A DNA stretch of 64,000 bases, taken from NCBI GenBank assembly GCA_020057405.1, contig JAGVFW010000014.1, positions 46,852-110,851 of the forward strand. Direction: 5' to 3'. This DNA is from an archaeon. Lineage in GTDB: Archaea; Micrarchaeota; Micrarchaeia; Norongarragalinales; UBA97. Positions within the stretch are counted from its first letter, which is position 1; each line of letters begins with the position of its first letter. The notes under the pieces were generated by a model, which ran no database searches, was not told the DNA's origin, and worked only from the letters and a program-made list of their open reading frames with translations. Of this stretch, positions 55,062 through 63,759 are shown piece by piece. Both the position numbers and the translations under genes were made by a program.

Positions 55062-55087
55062 GCAATACATTAATATATATGTATTGC
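55062..55087. promoter_or_regulatory. 26-bp palindrome, putative PadR operator
   Basis: GCAATACAT-TAATATAT-ATGTATTGC, perfect 9-bp arms, between divergent padR and flavin reductase genes. Confidence 0.7.
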
Positions 55088-55175
55088 ACACCCAATATTA
55101 GTTGTCCGATAGTGACGGGCGTATGCCCCTTTTTTCTTATTTCAGTTTTGTGAAAGTAGTTTTGGAGGCCAAAAA

Positions 55176-55739
55176 ATGGATATCCCTTGGGGAAGCGAAG
55201 GCACGAGCAAGTTTGTCACCAACGTTGGCATCATCACCACTGACGGGCCTTGGGGCCCTAACGCGATGGCCGCCGAGTGGACGCATTTGGTCAGCTACAA
55301 GCCAGGCAGGATTGCGGTGAATGTGGGGCCTTCAAAGGCAACTGCTGAAAACATCTTGGCGAGCAAGGAGTTCGGAGTCAATCTCGCTGCTGAGGACCAG
55401 AATGTCTTTGCAAGCATTGCAGGCGGCAGCACCGGCAAGCAAGTTGACAAGATTGCGGTACTCAAGGAAGTGGGCGCCAAGTTCTATTCCGCAGAGAAAA
55501 TAAAGGCACTCATGCTTGAAGGCGCGGCGCTAAACGCCGAGTGCAAGCTCTTTGGCCATTACGAAATCGGCGACCACACTCTTTTCGTCGGCGACGTGGT
55601 TTCGCTCAAGGTCAACGCGAGCAAGCCGATTGTCTACCACCAGACCAAGTACTGGAAGGTCGGCGAATCGGTGGCGAAGCCCTCGGAAGAAGAGCAAGCC
55701 AAGCACTCCGAACTCGCCAAGAAGCACGCGAAAAAGTAA
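55176..55739 (+). CDS. Flavin reductase-like (FMN-binding split barrel) protein
   Basis: NVGIITTDGPWGPNAMAAEWTHLVSYKPGRIAVNVGPSKATAENILASKEFGVNLA. Confidence 0.82.
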   Translation: MDIPWGSEGTSKFVTNVGIITTDGPWGPNAMAAEWTHLVSYKPGRIAVNVGPSKATAENILASKEFGVNLAAEDQNVFASIAGGSTGKQVDKIAVLKEVGAKFYSAEKIKALMLEGAALNAECKLFGHYEIGDHTLFVGDVVSLKVNASKPIVYHQTKYWKVGESVAKPSEEEQAKHSELAKKHAKK

Positions 55740-55784
55740 AACTAGTTTTGGGCCGCGCGGAAAAATTCCGGCGCTATTTTTTCT

Positions 55785-56192
55785 TTACACGCCGTAAGCC
55801 AGGAGGCACCGGCCCTTCTCGGGACAGGAAGCGCATTTTGAGGCCGAGGCGGGGGAATGTTCGGTGCACTCGGCCTTGAAGAACGCGACGAGGCGGCGCA
55901 GGGCCGAGCTTTCTTTAGTAACCGAGTACTCGGTCTCGTGCTTTGAGATGACCCGCTTGTAAAGATAGCCAGCCCGCTCAAGCTCGGTTAGCCGCAGGGC
56001 CAAAACTTTCGGGGTTATTGGAGTGAGCGCGCGCTGGAGTTCCGAAAAACGCTTGGCGCCGCTTGAAGAAAAGAGCTCGAAGAGCAGCGGAAGCATCCAC
56101 TTTTTCTCAAGAAAGGCAACTCTCACTGTGACTGGACAACTTGCGTCCATGCCCCAAGCGGGCCTTGCCTTTTTGTCAATCTTAACCGGCAC
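55785..56192 (-). CDS. HxlR-family regulator with C-terminal Cys cluster
   Basis: CPVTVRVAFLEKKWMLPLLFELFSSSGAKRFSELQRALTPITPKVLALRLTELERAGYLYKRV; tail KCASCPEKGRC. Confidence 0.85.
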   Translation of the reverse strand: MPVKIDKKARPAWGMDASCPVTVRVAFLEKKWMLPLLFELFSSSGAKRFSELQRALTPITPKVLALRLTELERAGYLYKRVISKHETEYSVTKESSALRRLVAFFKAECTEHSPASASKCASCPEKGRCLLAYGV

Positions 56193-56228
56193 TTTCTCTC
56201 CACCAATACGCGTGTAGTGAAAGCTAGC

Positions 56229-57086
56229 TTAATAGCTTAATCCGCGCACGCCGACAACGGATGCAAACGACTCGAGCTTTTGAGCCATTTGCAAAAGAAA
56301 TGAATCCGGAGTAGCGGGGAGCCGCTCGAAGGCCGGGTCGAGGTTGCCGCCGGGACGGAATTGCTGGAGGTAGTAAGCGTCGGCGCCGCAAACGAGCCTG
56401 CCGATTTCAAGCAAGTCCTCTTCAGCATGGATGCCCGGCACAACGGTTGTGCGAAACTCGTGCTCGATGCCGCTTGATTTGATGAAGTTTATGCTCTCGA
56501 GTATTTTGCCAGAATCAACGTGCGAGCCGCTGACAATAGCGTATTTTGCAAGCGGCGCTTTTACGTCCATTGCAATGTAGTCGACTAGGCCTTTGCCAAC
56601 AACGGCCTTTAGCACTTGAGGAAAAGAGCCGTTTGAGTCAAGCTTGACGGCAAAGCCCTTTTCCTTGATGGCCGAGAGAAAGTTCGGCAGGCCAGGGTGC
56701 ACGCACGGCTCGCCGCCGGTGATGACAACGCCTTCAAGCTTGCCCCGCCGATGGTCGAGAAACTCTAGAAACTCTTTTTCGGATACGCGAGTGCCGTCAT
56801 CCTGCGTGACGAGCCCGGGGTTGTGGCAATAGCCGCAGCGCATGTTGCACCCCCAAAGAAAGGCGATGCTTGCAAGCTTGCCGGGGTAGTCAAGTAGAGT
56901 GAGCGGAGTGAAGCCGGCTATTGGAACTGGCGGGTATTTGGGTAAGGCGTGGCGAAATGCCGCCTCGTGGTGATGACCGCCCTTGCCTTTGCCCTCGCAG
57001 GGGGCACCTTGCCCGCTGCAGGCGTGCCCTGGCTTTGAGCCGCCTTTAGTGCAATTGCCGCAACAACCTTCAACGGCCAATTCCAT
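56229..57086 (-). CDS. nrdG: Anaerobic RNR activating protein (radical SAM) with Cys/His-rich N-terminal extension
   Basis: GFTPLTLLDYPGKLASIAFLWGCNMRCGYCHNP (CxxxCxxC); N-terminus ELAVEGCCGNCTKGGSKPGHACSGQGAPCEGKGKGGHHH. Confidence 0.9.
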   Translation of the reverse strand: MELAVEGCCGNCTKGGSKPGHACSGQGAPCEGKGKGGHHHEAAFRHALPKYPPVPIAGFTPLTLLDYPGKLASIAFLWGCNMRCGYCHNPGLVTQDDGTRVSEKEFLEFLDHRRGKLEGVVITGGEPCVHPGLPNFLSAIKEKGFAVKLDSNGSFPQVLKAVVGKGLVDYIAMDVKAPLAKYAIVSGSHVDSGKILESINFIKSSGIEHEFRTTVVPGIHAEEDLLEIGRLVCGADAYYLQQFRPGGNLDPAFERLPATPDSFLLQMAQKLESFASVVGVRGLSY

Positions 57087-57113
57087 TAACGCTCCCCTTT
57101 TTTTTCTTAACGC

Positions 57114-57287
57114 TCACTTCTTTTCCTTAAAACTTGCTTCTTGTTTTAAGCTCGCTTTTTTTTCTTCGCATTGCTTGTACTCCACGCGGTCGGCAAACTC
57201 GCTTTGCTTGCCGTCGTTCCACTGGGAAACTGGCCGGTAGTAGCCGACAACGCGCGAGTAGATTTCGCACTTCGTTCTCTCTGTCAT
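57114..57287 (-). CDS. nrdD: Separate glycyl-radical domain ORF of class III RNR
   Basis: Hand translation (57 aa): MTERTKCEIYSRVVGYYRPVSQWNDGKQSEFADRVEYKQCEEKKASLKQEASFKEKK*; RVVGYYRPV glycyl-radical motif; not in the ORF track. Confidence 0.82.
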   Translation of the reverse strand: MTERTKCEIYSRVVGYYRPVSQWNDGKQSEFADRVEYKQCEEKKASLKQEASFKEKK

Positions 57288-59332
57288 GCACGTATCACCT
57301 CTGCAACCTCAACTTTAGGAACATAGCCGATTTCGGAATCGCAAGTGGGGCAGTACTCGTGCTCGCCTGACAGGTAGCCGTGCTTGGGGCACACGCTGAA
57401 AGTTGGCGTCAGCGTGTAGTACGGCAGACGATAGTTTTCAGCAATTGACTTTACCAACTTCTTTGTCGAGCGCGCATCAGGCATGCGTTCGCCCAAAAAC
57501 GCGTGGAGCACGGTGCCGCCAGTGTAGAGCGCCTGCAGGTCGTCCTGATGGTCGAGTGCGGCATAGACGTCATCAGTGTGGCCAACCGGCAGGTGCGACG
57601 AGTTGGTGTAGTAGGGCGCGGCTTTTCGGTCCCGCCAGGCAGCTTCGTTTGCAACCTTGATTGCGGGGTAGGCGGCCTTGTCGGCCTTGGCAAAGCGGTA
57701 GGTAGTGCCCTCGCCGGGAGTTGCCTCAAGGTTGTAGATGCGGCCCGTCTCGACTTGGTATTCGGCAATCCTGTCGCGCATGTGAGTAAGTACCTTGATT
57801 GCGAACGCGCGGCCTTCGGGAGTGGCGATGCCGCCGCCCAAGAAGTTTTCAAGCGCTTCGTTCATGCCAAGGAGGCCAATTGTGGAAAAGTGGTTTTCCC
57901 AGTAGCTTCCGTAGGCTTCCTTGATGTGGCGAAGGTAGTGCTTTGAGTACGGGTAGAGGTTGTTTTCAGTAAACTTCTCTAGCACTGTTCGCTTGATTTG
58001 CAGGCTGTCGCGGGCAACGTCCATCAGCCTGTCGAGGCGTTCGAAGAAAGCCGACTCTTCTTTTGCAAGAAAGCCTATGCGCGGCAAGTTGATTGTCACT
58101 ACCCCGATGCTGCCCGTTAGGGGATTGGCGCCAAAGAGGCCGCCGCCCTTCTTGCGGAGCTCGCGGTTGTCGAGGCGCAAGCGGCAGCACATGGAACGGG
58201 CGTCTTCGGGACTCATGTCGCTGTTGATGAAGTTGGAGAAGTAGGGCAACCCATAGCGGGCAGTCATTTCGAAAATCTTGTCGCTTACGGGCGAGTCCCA
58301 GTCAAAGTCCTTGGTGACGTTGTAGGTGGGAATGGGGAAGGAGAAAATCCTGCCTTTTGCATCACCCGACATCATCACTTCGGCAAAAGCTTCGTTGAAC
58401 ATGTCCATTTCTGGCCCGAAGTCACCGAGTGTCTCCTGCTGCTCGACTCCGCCGATGACGACATTCTCGTTTGCAAGCATTTTTGGCACGTTTAAGTCGA
58501 GGGTGACGTTGGTGAATGGCGTCTGGAAGCCAACTCGAGTTGGGACGTTGATGTTGAAGACGAATTCCTGGAGCGCCTGCTTTACTTCCTGGTAGTTGAG
58601 CTTGTCGTAGCGGATGAAGGGCGCCAGGTAAGTGTCGAAGTTGGAGAACGCCTGCGCGCCGGCTGCTTCGCCTTGCATGGTGTAGAAGAAGTTTACCGTC
58701 TGGCCGAGCGCAACCCTAAAGTGCTTGGGGGGCCTGCTTTCAACCTTGCCGCTAACGCCGCCAAAGCCGTTGACTACCAGATCGCGGAGTTCCCAGCCGC
58801 AGCAGTAGACTGAAAGAAGGCCTAAGTCGTGCAAGTGCAGGTCGGCATTGTCGTGCGCCTGGCGCACTTCAGTCGGGTAGAGGCGGTTGAGCCAAAAGCG
58901 GGAGACTACGGCAGAGGAAATGTGGTTGTTGAGGCCCTGCAAAGAGTAGGTCATGTTTGAGTTCTCGCGCACGCGCCAGTCGCTTTGCGCCAAGTAGTCG
59001 TCAACGAGCTTTTCCGCCCCGTCTAGGGCATCGCGCAGGTCGCGGATGCGCGCGTGGCTGTCGCGGTAGAGGATAAACGCCTTTGCAGTGCGCGCGTGTC
59101 CCCGCTCGACTAGAGCTTTTTCAACTAAATCCTGCACGTGCTCGACTGTTGGGACAACTCCATCAGGCTCAATTGAGAGGAGCCCTACCACCTCGTCGGC
59201 AACCAGCTCGGCCTCGGCATAATCGCTTCCGCCAACAGCCCGGGCGGCCTTGAAAACGGCGTTCGCAATGCGGGCCTTGTCAAATGGCACGGTCCGTCCG
59301 TTGCGTTTTTTGATGGATAATGGTGTAGGCAT
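57284..59332 (-). CDS. nrdD: Anaerobic ribonucleoside-triphosphate reductase, large ORF (ATP-cone + catalytic domain), lacking the terminal glycyl-radical motif
   Basis: KRNGRTVPFDKARIANAV (ATP cone); NMTYSLQGLNNHISS; ends CPKHGYLSGEHEYCPTCDSEIGYVPKVEVAEVIRA*. Confidence 0.93.
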   Translation of the reverse strand: MPTPLSIKKRNGRTVPFDKARIANAVFKAARAVGGSDYAEAELVADEVVGLLSIEPDGVVPTVEHVQDLVEKALVERGHARTAKAFILYRDSHARIRDLRDALDGAEKLVDDYLAQSDWRVRENSNMTYSLQGLNNHISSAVVSRFWLNRLYPTEVRQAHDNADLHLHDLGLLSVYCCGWELRDLVVNGFGGVSGKVESRPPKHFRVALGQTVNFFYTMQGEAAGAQAFSNFDTYLAPFIRYDKLNYQEVKQALQEFVFNINVPTRVGFQTPFTNVTLDLNVPKMLANENVVIGGVEQQETLGDFGPEMDMFNEAFAEVMMSGDAKGRIFSFPIPTYNVTKDFDWDSPVSDKIFEMTARYGLPYFSNFINSDMSPEDARSMCCRLRLDNRELRKKGGGLFGANPLTGSIGVVTINLPRIGFLAKEESAFFERLDRLMDVARDSLQIKRTVLEKFTENNLYPYSKHYLRHIKEAYGSYWENHFSTIGLLGMNEALENFLGGGIATPEGRAFAIKVLTHMRDRIAEYQVETGRIYNLEATPGEGTTYRFAKADKAAYPAIKVANEAAWRDRKAAPYYTNSSHLPVGHTDDVYAALDHQDDLQALYTGGTVLHAFLGERMPDARSTKKLVKSIAENYRLPYYTLTPTFSVCPKHGYLSGEHEYCPTCDSEIGYVPKVEVAEVIRA

Positions 59333-59524
59333 AGGAAAAATCCCCTCCGAAAAAACAAAGCTCATGGTTGTTAGCGCCCAACTTAAAAAGAACGGGCTGT
59401 CCTCAAGGATACCCGGCAGGTTTTCGAGGATTTTTGACGGCAATTGACGGAAAAAGAGGGCGGAAATTGACAGTTGGCGATGGAATGGAGGGGTTTGGGG
59501 GGTAAGGGCGGACCCGAGAGAAAT

Positions 59525-60226
59525 CTAGGGCCTTAGGAGGAAGTGCATTGCCTGGGGCTTGAATTCGCGTGGCCTTCGTTTCGGCCTGAACAGTTTGGCG
59601 CCGTTGCCAATAAGTTGCATTTGATTGCCTCGGATTCTGAGCATCGCTCCTTCGCGCAGGCCGAGTACGGGCGTCGGGTTGAGGTCATGGTATTGCTTGA
59701 TTCTTTGTTCGCGGGTTTCTCCCTGATGCCGGGAGTTTGGCTCCGGCTCGATGTAGTGCGGGTTTATTTGAAAAGGAATTACTCCCAGCGCGTCAAGGGT
59801 TCTTACAGGCACGATGGGCATGTCGTTTGTCGTGGAAATCGTGGGGCTTGCGATGTTTACCCCGGCGCTTGATCCAAGGTAAGGGATTCCGCGCCTAATG
59901 CTTTGCCTTAATTCCGGCAAAACGCCTTTTCTCTGGAGCTCGTTAAGTAAAAGGAAAGTGTTTCCGCCGCCGACAAAAATAGCTTGAGCCTCGCGAACTG
60001 CCTTTTTTGGATTTCCGGCTTCATGCAAAGACTCTACTTCAATGCCTAGTCTCTCAAAACGGTCCCTCACCCTCTTCGAATACGCGTCGGGGTCGGTGCC
60101 CGCGTAAGGAACGAACAACACCTCCCTAACGCCGGCAAACAACTCACGTATTTGCTCCTCGCAATGATCCAAGTAACCCGAGCCAAAATTAACGGAATTG
60201 CTTACGAGCAGCATGTTGCGGGCCAT
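59525..60226 (-). CDS. pepE: Dipeptidase E (peptidase S51)
   Basis: FVGGGNTFLLLNELQ; YLGSSAGVNIASPTISTTNDMPIV; INPHY. Confidence 0.92.
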   Translation of the reverse strand: MARNMLLVSNSVNFGSGYLDHCEEQIRELFAGVREVLFVPYAGTDPDAYSKRVRDRFERLGIEVESLHEAGNPKKAVREAQAIFVGGGNTFLLLNELQRKGVLPELRQSIRRGIPYLGSSAGVNIASPTISTTNDMPIVPVRTLDALGVIPFQINPHYIEPEPNSRHQGETREQRIKQYHDLNPTPVLGLREGAMLRIRGNQMQLIGNGAKLFRPKRRPREFKPQAMHFLLRP

Positions 60227-60359
60227 ACTCCAATTAACTAAAGCGGGGATTAAAAAGCCTATCCAAAATTACGCCCTTCATTTAGCGCCTCAAGCTAGTT
60301 AGGCGCGGGCCTAAGCATTCCCGCAGCTTAAATAGTTTGGCTGGAGTTGAATTGTTCAG

Positions 60360-62972
60360 GTGGTTTCAATGAAGCGCGGTTTTCCTGTTTTCGGTGCACT
60401 TGCCATTGTTGCAGTAATGCTGATTGCCTTAGTTGCCATTCCCTCATTTACGGGAACTACGGCAACGCCCACTCCTACTGTTGGGCCAAGCCCGTTTCCA
60501 CAAAACAGCGCTCCCCCAACGGGCGACTTGAAGAGCTTCTCTTCTTTTGACGAAATCAATTCATTCCTAAGCTCAGCGGCAAGCGGCCGCAATTACGGCA
60601 ATAACAAGATGTTTCGCGGCGGAACGCAAGGCATGCCGCTGGCCGAAGCTACAATGGACTCAAGCGGCGCCACTTCAGGCGGCGCGGGCGCTCCCCCCGA
60701 GTATTCGGGCACTAACGTGCAGGTAGCAGGTGTTGACGAAGCAGACATCCTGAAGACCGACGGCACATACTTTTACACCATCACGCAAGGCAAGATTGTC
60801 ATCCTAAAGGCGTATCCCGCAACTGACGCTGCAGTTGTTGCCACAATTGACAAGACCACCCTCTCGTCAACTGACAGCACCACTTACTCACAAATTTTCA
60901 TTAACGGCAACACTCTTGTCGCATTCGGCACAAGCCAGTACAACTGGCAGCCCGTCATTGACGAGATCGTTACCCCAATACCCGAACCTACTCCAGTTCC
61001 AACCGCAGAAGTGACGCCCTTTGTTACAGTCGAGCCTACGCCTGTTGCAACTGCTGATGCGACGCCAGTGGCCACGATTGAACCCACGCCAGTAAGCGAG
61101 GCAACCGCAACGCCCACTGACGGCACCGAGCCTTCTGCCAAGATTGATGGAGACATTGCAGTCGGCGCAACTGGCAGGATGATTGCACCCGGCTATTACC
61201 CGTACTGGGGCGGCTCGCAAGTAATTGACGTCTACGATGTAAGCGACAAGACCAAGCCCAAGCTGCTCAAGAGCATTGACATCAAGGGCAACATTGTTGC
61301 TGCGCGCATGATTGGCAACAAAGTATACGGCATTTACAACGACTACGCCTACTCCGGCCTCCCTATGCCGCTTTACGCAGTTGACGGTGCTGTTGCAAAA
61401 GTAATGCCAAGCGAAATCGCTTATGTCGACTACCCGTTTGACAGCTACTCGTTTACAACCGTGCTCGGCCTTGACTTGAGCGATTTGCAGAAGAGTGAAT
61501 CGCGCAAGATTGTGCTGACCGGCGGTGCGTCAACAGTCTTTGTCTCAAAGGACAACGCTTATGTCACCTACACGCAATACGCCCGATGGAGCCCAGTGTG
61601 GCAGGCTTACGACGAGGCCTTGTCCGGCATTTACACTGACGAGACGCGCGCGAAACTCCAGGCAATTAGCCTAAGCGATGCAAGCGACTGGAGGAAGGAC
61701 AACTTGCGCGTGCAAGTTGCATCAGAGTTCCTAAGCGCTGACGTGTCGGAGAAAGAGTCTGCAGAACTGTGGGGCAAGATTTACGAGCGCGAGCAGCAAA
61801 TCCGTGGTTCTATAGTAAACACTGAGATGACGCAAATCCACAAATTCACTCTAGGCGAGCCAGTGACTTATGCAGGCAAGGGCGAAGTGCCCGGCAGTGT
61901 CATCAACCAGTTCGCGATGGACGAGTCTGACGGCTACTTCCGCATTGCGACAACCACGCAAGCCGTGTGGCCCGCTTACCCAATGCCCATCCGCGGCGGG
62001 GGTGGCGGCGTTGCTGTTGGCGGCGGCTTTGCAGATGCAGGCGGCGTGCCTCCAGCAATTGAGGTAACACAAGAAACTGCTGTTGAGCCCGAGCAAGGCA
62101 TTGCAGTTGGCGAGCCCAATGGCGGCATTCCCGACCGGTTTGAGCAGCCCAAGCCCACCGTCCCGCAGCTTAACCACGTTTTCGTCCTTGACGGCAACCT
62201 CAAGGTAGTTGGCAAGCTCACTGACTTGGCACCCGGCGAGAGCATTTACTCGGTGCGTTTCATGGGCAAGCGCGCCTACCTCGTGACTTTCAAGCAGCTT
62301 GACCCGCTCTTCGTCATTGGCTTTGACAACCCGACGAGCCCGCAGTTACTCGGCAAGCTCAAGATACCAGGGTATTCGAATTACTTGCACCCCGTTGACG
62401 AGACGCACTTGATTGGCTTTGGCAAGGACGCCATTCCGCTAAAAGAGAGCGACTCGGCGTTCCCCCTTGGGCTCAAGCTCTCGCTTTTCGACGTGAGCGA
62501 TGTTGCCAACCCAGTTGAGATGGCGACTTACGCAATCGGCGATGCGGGCAGCGAAAGCTACGCGCTGCAGGATTCCCACGCGTTTTTATACAACCCCAAG
62601 ACTGGCCTTCTGGTAATTCCGGTGCTCTTGGCCGAGCTTGACAAGAACAAGTACCCGAAGCCCGAAGTCCACGTTTACGGCGACTTCAAGTTCCAGGGCG
62701 CTTACGTCTTCAACGTTGGCCTTGACACTGGCTTTACGCTTAGGGGCCGCGTTGGTCACGGCGACCCTGAAGCTTTCACGAAGTCGGGCTGGAACTACTG
62801 GGGAAGCGGCACCGAAGTGATGCGCAGTGCATATATTGGCGAGGTACTCTACACGTTCTCGCAAAGCAAGATGAAGGCAAACGCCCTAAGCGACCTTAAG
62901 GAGCTCGCGGCTGTGAAGCTGCCCTTCACTGAACCGCTGTATTACGGCGGTGGCGACGTTCGCATTGAGTAA
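60360..62972 (+). CDS. Secreted beta-propeller domain protein (Beta_propel-like) with TP-rich insert
   Basis: YSGTNVQVAGVDEADILKTDGTYFYTITQGKIVIL; N-terminal TM; TPVPTAEVTPFVTVEPTPVATADATPVATIEPTPV. Confidence 0.85.
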   Translation: MVSMKRGFPVFGALAIVAVMLIALVAIPSFTGTTATPTPTVGPSPFPQNSAPPTGDLKSFSSFDEINSFLSSAASGRNYGNNKMFRGGTQGMPLAEATMDSSGATSGGAGAPPEYSGTNVQVAGVDEADILKTDGTYFYTITQGKIVILKAYPATDAAVVATIDKTTLSSTDSTTYSQIFINGNTLVAFGTSQYNWQPVIDEIVTPIPEPTPVPTAEVTPFVTVEPTPVATADATPVATIEPTPVSEATATPTDGTEPSAKIDGDIAVGATGRMIAPGYYPYWGGSQVIDVYDVSDKTKPKLLKSIDIKGNIVAARMIGNKVYGIYNDYAYSGLPMPLYAVDGAVAKVMPSEIAYVDYPFDSYSFTTVLGLDLSDLQKSESRKIVLTGGASTVFVSKDNAYVTYTQYARWSPVWQAYDEALSGIYTDETRAKLQAISLSDASDWRKDNLRVQVASEFLSADVSEKESAELWGKIYEREQQIRGSIVNTEMTQIHKFTLGEPVTYAGKGEVPGSVINQFAMDESDGYFRIATTTQAVWPAYPMPIRGGGGGVAVGGGFADAGGVPPAIEVTQETAVEPEQGIAVGEPNGGIPDRFEQPKPTVPQLNHVFVLDGNLKVVGKLTDLAPGESIYSVRFMGKRAYLVTFKQLDPLFVIGFDNPTSPQLLGKLKIPGYSNYLHPVDETHLIGFGKDAIPLKESDSAFPLGLKLSLFDVSDVANPVEMATYAIGDAGSESYALQDSHAFLYNPKTGLLVIPVLLAELDKNKYPKPEVHVYGDFKFQGAYVFNVGLDTGFTLRGRVGHGDPEAFTKSGWNYWGSGTEVMRSAYIGEVLYTFSQSKMKANALSDLKELAAVKLPFTEPLYYGGGDVRIE

Positions 62973-63001
62973 ATGATGGTGGGGGGGGTGCGCTAAACCA
63001 A

Positions 63002-63727
63002 ATGGATGACATAACTGTTGACAGGAAGACTCTCAAGGCCCTAGCGACAGACACGCGCATCACCATCCTCAAGAAGCTTGGCACCAGGCGCATGACGCAA
63101 GCGGAACTCGCGCAATCCATCGGCATCAGCGCGCCTTCGGTTAGCGAGCATGTGCGCAGCCTGCAGGAAGCCGACCTGATTACAACTATTGACGACGGGC
63201 GAAAGTGGAAGTACTTCGAGCTTACGCAAAAAGGCAGCGCCATCATCAAGCCGTCTAACGCACGAGTTTGGTTCATGCTCGCGATAAGCTTGCTTGCGCT
63301 CTCGGTTGCAAGCTTCGGGCTTTTCAACAAACTCTCGATGCCAATTGAGTTCGGCAACCAGTTTGCCGCGGCCGGAATTGGGCAGGAAGGCTCAGTGTTG
63401 GCAGCCCGGCAAAGCAACGAAGCGTTGGGGGCAATGAACTTGCCAGCTGATGACAAGTCACTGGCGGCGGCCCAAGGCAACGGCGCAGCCATTCCCGCCG
63501 GGGATGGAGCTGGAAACGCAGCTATCGGGAACGCTCAAGCGCCACCCGCACCGCCTGGGGAAATTGCGGCAGAGCAGCAGTCGGCTGCTTCAACTACCGG
63601 AGCACAACCCCAGTTTGCCTCGCTTTCGCTCCTTAATGCCATGCCCATAGCAGAGACAGTCGCAGTGCTTGCAAGCGTGCTCGCAGTCGGCTTTGCCCTT
63701 GGTCTCATGTCACGCGAGCGCGAGTAG
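63002..63727 (+). CDS. ArsR-like wHTH regulator with C-terminal TM segments (membrane-anchored)
   Basis: ALATDTRITILKKLGTRRMTQAELAQSIGISAPSVSEHVRSLQEADLI; ARVWFMLAISLLALSVASFGLF and TVAVLASVLAVGFALGLM. Confidence 0.85.
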   Translation: MDDITVDRKTLKALATDTRITILKKLGTRRMTQAELAQSIGISAPSVSEHVRSLQEADLITTIDDGRKWKYFELTQKGSAIIKPSNARVWFMLAISLLALSVASFGLFNKLSMPIEFGNQFAAAGIGQEGSVLAARQSNEALGAMNLPADDKSLAAAQGNGAAIPAGDGAGNAAIGNAQAPPAPPGEIAAEQQSAASTTGAQPQFASLSLLNAMPIAETVAVLASVLAVGFALGLMSRERE

Positions 63728-63759
63728 CAGATAAATACTTCGAGAATCAAGTGAAATGC

